Part shown: piece after piece, positions 55,021 to 64,000 of the stretch | Numbering within the stretch: position 1 is the first letter of the stretch | How the letters are laid out: each line of letters opens with the position of its first letter | Notes under the pieces: model-generated | The model's input: only the letters and a program-made list of their open reading frames with translations | What the model was told of the DNA's origin: nothing | Database searches by the model: none | Made by a program: the position numbers and the translations under genes | Origin: Arachis hypogaea | Lineage: Eukaryota; Streptophyta; Magnoliopsida; Fabales; Fabaceae | DNA length: 64,000 nt | NCBI RefSeq assembly: GCF_003086295.3 | Contig: NC_092052.1 | Coordinates: 17,948,346 to 18,012,345 of the forward strand | Direction: 5' to 3'

Positions 55021-56154
55021 TCAATCTTGGTCTTCATCATCATCAGTGTCCTCTTCATATGGTAGGTGGATCCCGAAATGCTCATATAAGTCATCAATAC
55101 GACGATCCAAGCGACCCGTGCGATGATCTACACGAGACACACGACGATTAAGTGCTTCAAGTTGCCTACCATGCTCTACGTCAATCCTTTGGATGTTTTG
55201 GTTGATGGATTGTAATTCTCTCATTACATCAACCAAGGAGGGTGGTTCTTGAGCTTGAGGTGCTTGTGGAGGAGCTTGCTCTTGAGGACCTTGTTTATCA
55301 ACATTTCTTCTTCCCATTTTGTTGAGAATATGAGTGTTGATACAAGATTGAGGTGGTACTTCCTTGGCAATCTCATTTGAGACATCAATACCAACATAAT
55401 CAAAGACTTTAGACCATAGGCAAAGGAATCCTAATCCACCATTCCTATCCTTCATCTTGAGCCTAATCATATGTTGTACTATAAAGTATGGCCAATTAAT
55501 CTTAATTCCATTCATCATAGCCCACATGACAATCAAATCTTCATCATTTACATTCGCATGCCCGGATATTCTAGGTTGCAATACATAGGTGACTAGATAT
55601 AACAAAGTTCTATGTTCTGCACTCATTGAATTGCAACTAATTTTGGAATGAGCTCCTTGTACAAGATTGAACAAATGCATGGCATTGTCCTTTGAATAAC
55701 CCCATTCATCAATTGGGGTTTTACCACCTTGAAACAAGTCACCTTGATTAGGCAACTCCCAAATGGTGGCTAACTCATCACCATCTAGCCTATAATCCTT
55801 TCTTCCTATCTTGAAGAATAATGTGAAATTTGATTCATCTTCCTCATCAATCTCAATCATGAGTGTACTATAGGCTATGGCAACTAAATCCGGATAAAAT
55901 TTACTCTTAATTTGAACAAAATCCATGAGGCCTTGATGAACTAGAATAGCCTTAAGAGTATCAAAGTTATGAATGACAAGAAGGGTCGGATCCAAATACC
56001 TCGGAGGAATTTCCTTTCTTCCGGCGAGCCTTGCCTCATAGAATTGAAGATCTTCATTAGAAGCAAAGTACCTTGCCAAAGGATGATTATTTGGAGGTGG
56101 AACCACACTTGAAGAGCCTTTTGACTTCTTGACGGTTCTCTTGATTCTAGGCAT
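55021..56154 (-). CDS. 377-aa ORF, putative plant transposon protein, unit 2
   Basis: Identical in length to the unit 1 copy. By eye there is one amino-acid change (Lys for Glu in RRNVDKQGPQ) and one silent change. Both copies are uninterrupted. Domain layout and uncertainty are as for unit 1: basic start, globular transposon-protein-like region, Gln/Pro linker, coiled coil, acidic tail. Confidence 0.75.
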   Translation of the reverse strand: MPRIKRTVKKSKGSSSVVPPPNNHPLARYFASNEDLQFYEARLAGRKEIPPRYLDPTLLVIHNFDTLKAILVHQGLMDFVQIKSKFYPDLVAIAYSTLMIEIDEEDESNFTLFFKIGRKDYRLDGDELATIWELPNQGDLFQGGKTPIDEWGYSKDNAMHLFNLVQGAHSKISCNSMSAEHRTLLYLVTYVLQPRISGHANVNDEDLIVMWAMMNGIKINWPYFIVQHMIRLKMKDRNGGLGFLCLWSKVFDYVGIDVSNEIAKEVPPQSCINTHILNKMGRRNVDKQGPQEQAPPQAPQAQEPPSLVDVMRELQSINQNIQRIDVEHGRQLEALNRRVSRVDHRTGRLDRRIDDLYEHFGIHLPYEEDTDDDEDQD

Positions 56155-56697
56155 TGTGGATGATTTTGTTTTATGGGTTTTGTAGAGGAGAATGTGGGGA
56201 CTTCAAATATGTAATTTGTTTGTAGTGGGTATCTAAGTTTTGTGAGTTGTATGAAGCTATATGTGAGCTTGTTTTGGAGGTTATGGAGGTTTGAAGGTGG
56301 GGATATGAGTTGTGAGGTTGAAGATGATGAAAAAGTGGGGTTTTGTTGCTCAAAAATGCCAAATTCACGTGTTTTTGTGCAATTTGGTCGTGTTTGCATC
56401 GATGCAACATGCATCATTTTGCCCAAAATCACCAAATTTTCATCCTTTGGTGGTTCTTTCTTCAATCCTTTGAGTTCCATCATGTATATACTCATTTAAA
56501 CCATTATAAACTTCAATTTGTTGATCCTCCATTGTTTATAATCTTCAAATTCTTCAATCTACCTCAAGATTAATCACTCATTCATCAACTCATAAACCTA
56601 CAAAACAATGGCTAATTGGATATCTCCAATGCTTAAGTTAGTAAGAGATACAAAAATAGCAATATAAATATAATGAATTCAAACAAATCATATTAGA

Positions 56698-57129
56698 TTA
56701 GAATCCAAGATACCAAGTTTCATCATTTTTACTAACAAGGCATTTCACATCATTTGAGGAAACTTCATCTAGATTAATCATGTATACATTGTCAACACGG
56801 TGCCCAATTAGCACAATTTCATTAGTGTCTTGCCTTTTTATCAAACAACATTTTGAATCAAAGGTGACTAAGTTTTCTTTGTCACAAAGTTGGCTAACAC
56901 TAATGAGATTATGTTTGAGACCTTTGACAAGTATAACATTATCTATGGAGGTAGAAGAATTTTTACCAACTTTTCCAACGCCGATTACTTTGCCGGTGTT
57001 GTTGTCTCCATAGATCACGTTTCCTCCGTTTGTAGGCTCTATTGCGGTGAACTTTGATTCATCGCCGGTCATGTGTTTGGAGCATCCACTATCAACATAC
57101 CAATTTGTATCCTTAGCTCCAACACGTAC
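56698..57129 (-). pseudogene. Copia protease fragment, unit 2
   Basis: Same truncated protease as unit 1, with one amino-acid difference (Val for Met in GGNVIYGDN). The DSG active site is present and the frame ends at the same stop after DETWYLGF. That both units share the same truncation shows it predates their duplication and defines a non-autonomous family. Confidence 0.8.
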
Positions 57130-57140
57130 CTACAAAACAA

Positions 57141-58895
57141 TTAAAATTGGGATTTAGGTACCCAAGTGAATTTGGGTCCTTGATGGTTAGTATGAGCATA
57201 ATGCCCATAAGGTGCCCATCTCGTATCTTGACTATGAAAGTTTATATGTTTAATTCTAGTAAAGCATACGGCTGCTATATGACCTACTTTATTACAATAA
57301 TGACATATGACATTTGGATTATGCATCCTATGCATGTTTCTAAATGGTTGCCTAGGTTGTTTCCTAAATGCAACATCTTTTGATCTATATGCATTGTGAT
57401 CATAATTTCTAAATGAAGCATGTTGAGGAGGATGTTTAAAGGCTTCATTCCTTTTAGGCATGCTTGCCTTTTGGGCTTGCGGTTGCCTAATAGGAGTTTT
57501 AGTATTTTTAAATTTTCCTTTTTCAAAACCTAAACCTTCCTTATTATGAACATGCTTTTGGTTTTTCAACATTTTATCTAAGTTCTTTGAAGATTCATTG
57601 AACTTAGCTAAAGTGTTCTTAAGATTTGTAATTTCATTTTCATGCATTTTACAAGATTTGTATGGATCACTACTTGTGCTACACTTATCTTTTCCAAGAT
57701 TGATATTCTCGTTTTTCAACGTCTCATTTTGTTTTAAAAGATCCATATTCTTTTTCTTTAGGAGAGAATAATCTTGGGTAAGTTTTGTGTACACCTCAAG
57801 TAAGGCATCATATTCATCTTGTAAATTAAAAGAAGTGGAGTTGTCATCACTAACCTTTTCTTCGCTTGCCATTAAGCAAAGATTTGCAACCTCGTCGTCA
57901 TCGGAGTCGGATTCATCCTCGTTCTCCCATGATATGTATGCTTTCTCCTTCTTCTTAAATTTCTTGTTTTTGTCCTCCTTTTGAAGTTTTGGACAATTGG
58001 GTTTAATGTGTCCAACTTCTCCACACTCATAGCATTTTGGTACCTTTGTTTTGCTCTTGAAGTTTTTCTTCATTGCAAACTTATTGAATCTTTTTAATAA
58101 GAGTGCAAATTCTTCATCTCCTTCTTCTTCATTATCATCACTCTCTTCTTGTAGTGATGTTGTTTTAAGGGCGAGACTTTTCTTCTTGCTTTCTTCACCT
58201 TTTTGTCTATTTAGCATAGTCATTTCATAGGTGAGAAGATTACCTCGTAGTTGATCAAATGTAAGTTGATAATAGAGCCTTCCTTCCACAATGGCGTTCA
58301 CTTTGGAGTTCCATTTTGGTGTAAGGCTTGTAAGCACCTTGGTCACAATTTGTTTATCATTGTATTTTGTGCCAAGCATGCTTAGGTTGTTGAAGATCTT
58401 GGAGAGTCTTTCAAGAGCTTCTTCAATGCTCTCTTCATCTTTCATTTTAAAATTTTCCCATTCATGAACCAACATAAATACCTTTGATTCTTTAACGTGG
58501 TCGGTTCCTTCGTAAGTGATTTGGAGTTTATCCCAAATCTCTTTAGCGGTTTCACATGTAGAGATCTTCATATAATCATGCTCGTTAAGTGCACAATGAA
58601 TGAAGTTGATGGCTTTATCATTCATTGCCACTTTCTTCCAATCATCGTCACTATATTCATTTTCTCCTTTCGGTACTTGCTTTAAGACGGAGACTTCTCC
58701 TTCTTTAGCGCTTGTTGTCTTTGTTGGAATGTGATTTTCATTCTCAATTACTTTCCAAATTCTCACATCTTGAGAACGGATCCAAATTCTCATCTTATTT
58801 TTCCAATAAGAGTAATTTGTTCCGCTAAAAAGAGGAGGTCTAGCGGTTGAGTTACCTTCACTAGTGTTGTTGTTGTTAAAGCTTGTGCTTGCCAT
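57141..58895 (-). CDS. Intact Gag, 584 aa, unit 2
   Basis: Starts ATG 58895 (ASTSFNNNNTSEGN), 40 bases after the primer site. Residues about 20-230 form the copia Gag domain (YSYWKNKMRIWIRSQDVRIW, then KEIWDKLQITYEGTDHVKES). A Lys/Glu-rich linker follows. The first zinc knuckle, CYECGEVGHIKPNC, is near 305 and the second, CHYCNKVGHIAAVC, is near 540. Between them lies a long coiled coil (LLKKKNMDLLKQNETLKNEN). Two knuckles and a coiled-coil spacer suggest a SIRE-like Gag. Packaging of its own RNA is plausible; reverse transcription needs a helper. Confidence 0.93.
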   Translation of the reverse strand: MASTSFNNNNTSEGNSTARPPLFSGTNYSYWKNKMRIWIRSQDVRIWKVIENENHIPTKTTSAKEGEVSVLKQVPKGENEYSDDDWKKVAMNDKAINFIHCALNEHDYMKISTCETAKEIWDKLQITYEGTDHVKESKVFMLVHEWENFKMKDEESIEEALERLSKIFNNLSMLGTKYNDKQIVTKVLTSLTPKWNSKVNAIVEGRLYYQLTFDQLRGNLLTYEMTMLNRQKGEESKKKSLALKTTSLQEESDDNEEEGDEEFALLLKRFNKFAMKKNFKSKTKVPKCYECGEVGHIKPNCPKLQKEDKNKKFKKKEKAYISWENEDESDSDDDEVANLCLMASEEKVSDDNSTSFNLQDEYDALLEVYTKLTQDYSLLKKKNMDLLKQNETLKNENINLGKDKCSTSSDPYKSCKMHENEITNLKNTLAKFNESSKNLDKMLKNQKHVHNKEGLGFEKGKFKNTKTPIRQPQAQKASMPKRNEAFKHPPQHASFRNYDHNAYRSKDVAFRKQPRQPFRNMHRMHNPNVICHYCNKVGHIAAVCFTRIKHINFHSQDTRWAPYGHYAHTNHQGPKFTWVPKSQF

Positions 58896-58949
58896 GATCT
58901 TTTCCCTTAAACGGTTAAGTCTTTCAAAGGGTTAAGCTCTGATACCACT

Positions 58950-60454
58950 TGTAGAACCTATGCACAATTACTCAAGAGGGGGGGTGAATTGAGTATTGCA
59001 ACAACAATGAATCTTTTTGCGGAAGTTAAAGACAATATATAAAAGTGTTATTGTACTAGTATTTTTCCAAGAGCTTAACTCAATTGCTAAGCATTTATAA
59101 GGAGCTTTTACTTTCCAATAGACACCAACTCAAATAAATTGATCAAGCTTTTCACCAATCGGACTTAAGCTATTCCTTAAGTACTTACGAAGCTACTTTT
59201 CGATCACAATTTATTTGCTCAAAGGTAAAAGACAATAATATTGAAGAGATGAGTTTGGAGAGATGCAAACGCTATTTAGAGTGGTTCGGCACAATCCTTG
59301 TCCTACGTCCACTTTCTTTCTCAATCGCTATTGAGAAGTTCCACTATTGCCAAGCTTCAAGGTGCTCGCGCAAAACCTTTTACAATCCGAGTCCTTAGTT
59401 TCTAACACCTCACGGTATATGATCACCACTCGTATACTAACCCACTCCACTTAGAGATACCTTCTCTAAGATTTGCCTTGAGTACTTAGTATACTTCTTT
59501 CGTATCCTCACCGACTATAGTGTTTATAACTCTTGACTCAACCTTGGAGATCACACTCCAATTTACAAAGTGTTACAAGAAAACAATTCTCAAAGAATTG
59601 TTGAGATGAAATGAGTACTCTCTAGAAGAGTGTATGATTACAAGTTTAGCACTATTGAACCAATTGATATTGCTCTCTCAAATTGTGTATTATAACACCT
59701 TAAAAATGTGTAGAATGAAAGAATATGAACAAGATAGTTTGCAAATACTCACGTGTATGAAATAAGGCTTCAATCCATCTATTTATAGACTCCCCAAACC
59801 TTAGAAACGTTGGGGAGTTAATGGGATGGAGCCGTTTTGTCAAAACTAGCCGTTTTTTATGTTTTTGAATCATTTGCATCGATGCATAACACTTTGCATC
59901 GATGCAAATGTGTCTTTGAAGCTGAAATTTGAATTTTCAGCTAGGTTGCATCGATGCAAACATCTTTGCATCGATGCAACAAGTCGTCGCATGCTTTGCA
60001 TCGATGCAAGATGAGTGTGCATCGATGCAAACCTTAAAGAATGGCTTAAAATCACTTCAAAATACTTAGGATTGATCTCAAACTTGTTGGAGTCAATTCC
60101 TATGCTTTTGTACCTTTGAAAACAAGTTTTTAAACCATTTGGCTAGCATCGAATTGCAAGATGTGCATCAAAATATTTTGTGAGTGTGTGTTGAGAGATT
60201 TAGCAATTGGTTCTTAACAAGAAGTTACCTAAGTCCTAAGACACTATACTTGTCTTCAAATGTTGTGGACTTGAGTTTCTTGTTGTTGTTGTGTTGCTTT
60301 CAACTCTTCATTCCTCAACGTTGAATGTTGGTTGATCTTTCAACATGCTTGTTCATTCAAGTTGTTTGTTGGTTTGTCTTTCATGTCGTTTGTTGGTTTG
60401 TCATTCATCAAAACCTACGAATACAAACTTCGCATACAAGCAACATGATTTACA
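58950..60454 (-). repeat. LTR C (5' LTR in element orientation)
   Basis: 1,505 bp, TGTAGAACC to GATTTACA. It has four private differences from A and B by eye. It is followed directly by the second AAGTC copy and LINE ORF1. As the 5' LTR it would drive minus-strand transcription through unit 2; its TATA box is at 59779-59788 and its palindromes at 59875-60029. Confidence 0.95.
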
Positions 60455-61759
60455 AAGTCTCCCTCTCCTATGCTTTGGAATGAGACTTTAGATGGAGAGA
60501 GGCTAGTCAAGGTGATCAAAGGGAACCACGGGAATTCGCATCCTCCTCGGGTCATCTTCTCAGAAGAAGGGCTGGCGGCGTTATCTGTACCATATAAGGA
60601 AGCGATCGTCGTCAAAGTCTTGGGCAAGCATATGAGTTACACGGCAATGGTGCATAAGCTGGGTATGGTGTGGAGATTGAAGGGTGGGTTTCAAGTTCTG
60701 GATGTAGGAAATGGTTATTTTCTGGTGAAGTTTGATGCTTTCGAAGATCGGGAGAGGGTATTACTTGGTGGTCCTTGGATGATATCTGGGTTCTATCTTG
60801 CTGTAAAACCATGGTCACCTGAGTTCTATTCAAAGGAGGAGGTTTTTGGATCCACTATGGTATGGGTACGCTTTTACGGCTTAGGGATTCGTTACTACCA
60901 TGAGAAGGCTATGTTGAGGATCGCCGCTGCGGTGGGAAAGCCAGTGAAAGTCGATGTAGCAACTAAGATGATAGCAAGAGGGAAGTATGCGAGGGCTTGT
61001 GTGGAGATTGATTTAGGCGTTCCCATTACTCGTAGTGTTGAGGTGGATGGGAGGGTTTTGGATGTCGAATATGAAAGCCTTGAGTTGGTCTGCAATACGT
61101 GTGGTTGTTATGGGCATGTTGGTGTGGACTGTAAATTGGTTAGTTCAATTTCAGCGAACATTGATAAAACAGGGGTGAATGAAGACAAGGAACAAGATCA
61201 TGAGAAGATAGATCAGGTGCCATTTTCTTCTAATATTGAGAAGCCTTTTGTTTTTGGTAGTACTACAATTGGGATAAAGAAGAATAAGGATAAGGAAGTG
61301 CATGTAATGGAAGGGGCACATGCAGGGGATACAACGTGGACCAAAGTGGAAAGAAAGGCAAAGGGCAAGAAGGTCTTTTTGGGTAGACATGACCAGGATA
61401 AGTCCAAAAAAGTTTATGTGGATAAATCTTCTAATTATGTTGCTAAAGGAGAACCTGCTATGAAAGGCATCAATGTGGTTGAATCATCTTTACACATAAG
61501 TAAGGGCAATCAAGTGTTAAAACAAGCGAGGAACTTTAAATTAGCTTCGTCAGGTTTTACCTCTGCTCAAGGTGTGACGGGTGGCAAGCAAGGACCTGGT
61601 TCAGAACGGGCAGGGGCTTATTCGCAAGGCGCGGGGACTTCTAAAACGCCATTCAAAAGCAATTTAAAGAGATTAAGGCCTAATTCTCTTCAGAATTCTC
61701 CGGTTGAGAATGGGCATAGTGTGGTTACAGTGGAGACCCCACTCACTACCCTCAAATAA
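60455..61759 (+). pseudogene. LINE ORF1 (Gag-like, DUF4283 plus zinc knuckle), interrupted
   Basis: The frame continues from 46607 across the array and is open to a TAA at 61757-61759; the first ATG on this side is 60470. Counting from there, a DUF4283-type domain spans about 25-170 (LPYK-type start at VPYKEAIVVKVLGK, then LGGPWMISGFYLAVKPWSPE). A zinc knuckle, CNTCGCYGHVGVDC, is at 208-221. The tail is Lys-rich and low-complexity. Plant L1 ORF1 proteins have this layout and bind LINE RNA. The 13.8-kb insertion separates the first residues from the rest. Confidence 0.88.
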
Positions 61760-61794
61760 TCTGAGGTGTGGGTCTCACTCCAAGTAATATTAAT

Positions 61795-64000
61795 ATGGAT
61801 TGTGCAAACATTATAGCTTGGAATGTGAGAGGAACTGGAAATAAGCTGGCTCGGGTGCATCTGAAACAATTGGTAAAGAATTTTCATCCATACGTTTTTA
61901 TCATTTTAGAGACTCATTGTGCTTTCCAAAAGATGGCTGTCTTTTGGAACACATTAGGTTATACTCCTATTCATATTGAAGAAGCTCAGGGGCATAGTGG
62001 AGGTATTTGGGTGCTCTCTGTATGGCCCGGAGTATCTTGCAATGTCGTGGCAGTGAGTTCGCAAGTGGTGTGTGTTGAGTTTTCGAATGGCGGTTTTTCT
62101 TGGGTCTGTGCAGCAATTTATGCAAGTCCCGTTCCTAGCAAAAGAGAAGAAGCTTGGAGGGTTTTGACAGATTTTTCTAGAAATTATTCAGGTCCTTTAT
62201 TAGCTATTGGGGATTTTAATGAGATCCTTCTTTCATCTGAGGTTAAAGGTGGGAACTTTGTCTCTCGAAGGGCAGAGCAGTTTGGAGCTCTCCTAGATGA
62301 GTGTGGTTTGATTGATTTGGGAGCCCATGGATCTTTGTACACTTGGTTCAGACATATGCAGGGTAATCGGTTCATCTCGAAGAGGCTGGATAGGGCTGTG
62401 GCTATTGATGCTTGGTGTTTTCGTTTTCCGGAAAGCTATGTGGAGAATTTGGCGAGGATGCATTCTGACCACTGTCCCATTATGATACGATGTCAAGGTA
62501 ATGATAGAAGAGTCGGGGTAAAACCTTTCCGTTTTCAAGTAGCTTGGTCTTATCACCCAAGTTTTTTGTCGGTGGTCAGGGGTGCTTGGGACAAGGGTAG
62601 ACCCAATCCTATTCGTTGCCTTTCTCAGGTCAGAGATGATGCTTTGGCCTTTAACCGAGATGTCTTTGGGAATATTTTTAAAAGAAAGAGGGAATTGGAG
62701 AGGTGTGTGACCAGTATCCAACAGCGAATGGAACGAGTTGATGCTTTATCCCTCATACAGGAAGAAAGGGAGTTACAGGCTGAATATAGTAATCTGCTTA
62801 TGCAAGAGGAGTTGTTTTGGTATCAAAAATCCCGAGAGCACTGGGTCAGATTTGGAGATAGAAATACTAAGTTCTTTCATATGCAAACCATTATGCGGAG
62901 GAAGCGTAACAAGGTTCAGGGGTTGTTTTTGGAGGATGGAAGATGGAGGACTGATCCGCAAGAACTCGAAGAATATGCAATTGGATTTTATAGAGATCTT
63001 TTTTGTAATGTGGAACATGTAGAACTTGATGTGATGGGGGATCAGGAATTACCTTCTTTATCTCGTGAGGCTATTGAAAGTCTCACAAGAAATGTTTCTA
63101 AAGAAGAGGTTAGGAAGGTGGTTATGGGCATGAACTCTTTTAAGGCCCCAGGTGCCGATGGTTTTCAGGCTTTTTTCTTCAAGGAATATTGGGAAGTGGT
63201 TGGTACAGAGGTATGGGAACTTGTTAAGAAGGCTTTCGCTGGGTTTGATCTGGATAGTGCTCTGTTTGACACTTTGGTGGTGCTGATTCCTAAAGTTGAT
63301 AACCCGTCTCGCATGAAAGAGTTTCGTCCTATCAGCCTCTGTAATGTCATCTACAAGATTATAACTAAGGTGGTTGTGGAGAGGTTACGACCTTTTCTAC
63401 AAGATATCATTGGTCCTCTGCAGGGAGGGTTTATTCCTGGAAGGGGTGCCCCAGACAATATCATTGTAGCCCAGGAAGTTCTCCATTTTATGAAGAAAAC
63501 CAAATCAAAGAAAGGTGTTCTTGCTTTTAAAATTGACCTAGAAAAGGCTTATGACAGGGTGAGCTGGGAGTTTTTGGAGCAATCTCTCCTAATATTTGGC
63601 TTTCCAGGTACTATTGTTTCTCTTATTATGAAATGTGTAAAGTCTTCCTCCCTTTCTCTAATGTGGAATGGTAACCGGTTGGATGGTTTTCAGCCAAAGA
63701 GGGGTTTGAGGCAAGGAGACCCGATGTCTCCTTATTTATTTGTTATTTGTATGGAGAGGTTGAGTTGCCTCATTGCTAGGCAAGTGGAGGTTGGTAGATG
63801 GAAACCAGTGACTGTGTCTAAGGGAGGTCCTGTAATCTCCCATCTCCTTTTTGCAGACGACCTTATCCTTTTTTGCAAAGCAAAGAAATCTCAAGTGCTT
63901 CATGTTTTGGACACTATGGCCACCTTTTTGCAGAGCATCTGGTATGAAGGTGAATTTTGACAAATCTCGTGCTATCTGTTCTATGAATGTTTCTAGACAA
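61795..64000 (+). pseudogene. LINE ORF2: endonuclease and reverse transcriptase, partial
   Basis: Starts ATG 61795 (DCANIIAWNVRGTGN), 35 bases after ORF1. The apurinic-type endonuclease covers about 1-230, with ETHCAF, GDFNEIL at D140 and SDHCPI motifs. RT follows, with the KAPGADGFQAFFFKEYW region, LIPKVDNPSRMKEFRPISLC, FKIDLEKAYDRVSW, GLRQGDPMSPYLF and the catalytic FADD at 688. A frameshift between about 63915 and 63935 ends the frame at 63960, while GMKVNFDKSRAICSMNVSRQ continues in another frame to the window edge. The rest of RT and RNase H lie beyond the window. This is plant L1 clade. Confidence 0.92.

Larger units (their letters stand above)
46610..60454 (-). mobile_element. Non-autonomous copia array: three LTRs, two internal units
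   Basis: The array is LTR (1,505 bp), internal (4,665 bp), LTR, internal, LTR, with an exact 6,170-bp period and no indels seen between copies. The perfect 5-bp duplication AAGTC flanks the whole block (46605-46609 and 60455-60459), so it behaves as one insertion. Read on the minus strand, each unit runs tRNA-Met primer site, Gag, protease fragment, a 377-aa ORF, polypurine tract. Integrase, RT and RNase H are missing, so it depends on helper elements. Gag style and primer suggest the SIRE/Maximus branch of copia. The tandem form may come from recombination between units or from tandem cDNA integration. Confidence 0.93.

Overview
This is a plant nuclear DNA window dominated by transposable elements. 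It holds one clearly intact host gene, a ten-exon peroxisomal polyamine oxidase of the PAO4 type on the minus strand (41439-45984). The element mix suggests a legume, possibly Arachis: retroelement sequence with ACGCGT-rich patches, MULE and plant-mobile-domain debris, and an endogenous pararetrovirus whose gene order resembles the soymoviruses that infect legumes. The species call is an inference, not a proof.

Layout, left to right. 1-3342: remnants of a non-autonomous Ty3-type element, with an acidic gag-derived ORF, an LTR-like stretch with a CG-rich patch, and the start of another gag-like frame. 3343-14040: very AT-rich sequence containing a roughly 4.2-kb direct tandem duplication (4992-8985 and 9223-13315). 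Each copy carries three about 350-bp subrepeats, and the copies have acquired different small insertions: an antisense gypsy RT piece, a SINE fragment, and a 193-bp segment with an open frame. 14041-19000: a rearranged endogenous caulimovirid with VAP-like ORF, capsid protein fused to transactivator (pol absent), pregenomic promoter, movement protein, three small ORFs and a tRNA-Met primer-binding site. 19159-20890: antisense copia RT/RNase H remnant. 22218-26746: a Tourist-like MITE, a 1,601-bp solo LTR with a 5-bp target-site duplication, a MULE transposase pseudogene, an antisense plant-mobile-domain pseudogene and a palindromic MITE.

26923-38252 is a short antisense LINE tail, split by a young, nearly intact Tekay/Del-like Ty3 element (27121-37417, TSD AGATC, LTRs about 99.6% identical). 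38263-41438 is AT-rich intergenic DNA with one SINE. The PAO gene follows, with a Stowaway-like MITE in an intron and CT/ATT microsatellites just upstream of its start.

46555-64000 is a second L1-type LINE on the plus strand. Its ORF1 is interrupted by a 13.8-kb minus-strand copia array (46610-60454) of the form LTR-internal-LTR-internal-LTR. The period is exactly 6,170 bp and a single AAGTC duplication flanks the whole block. Each internal unit encodes Gag and a protease fragment but no integrase, RT or RNase H. In their place it has a 377-aa ORF resembling the putative plant transposon protein family. The LTR promoter region carries three pairs of the palindrome TGCATCGATGCA, each pair spaced 20-21 bp.

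The strongest candidates for something new are this non-autonomous array, its palindrome-pair promoter and the capsid-transactivator fusion in the endogenous pararetrovirus. All comparisons were made by eye, and no database search was run.
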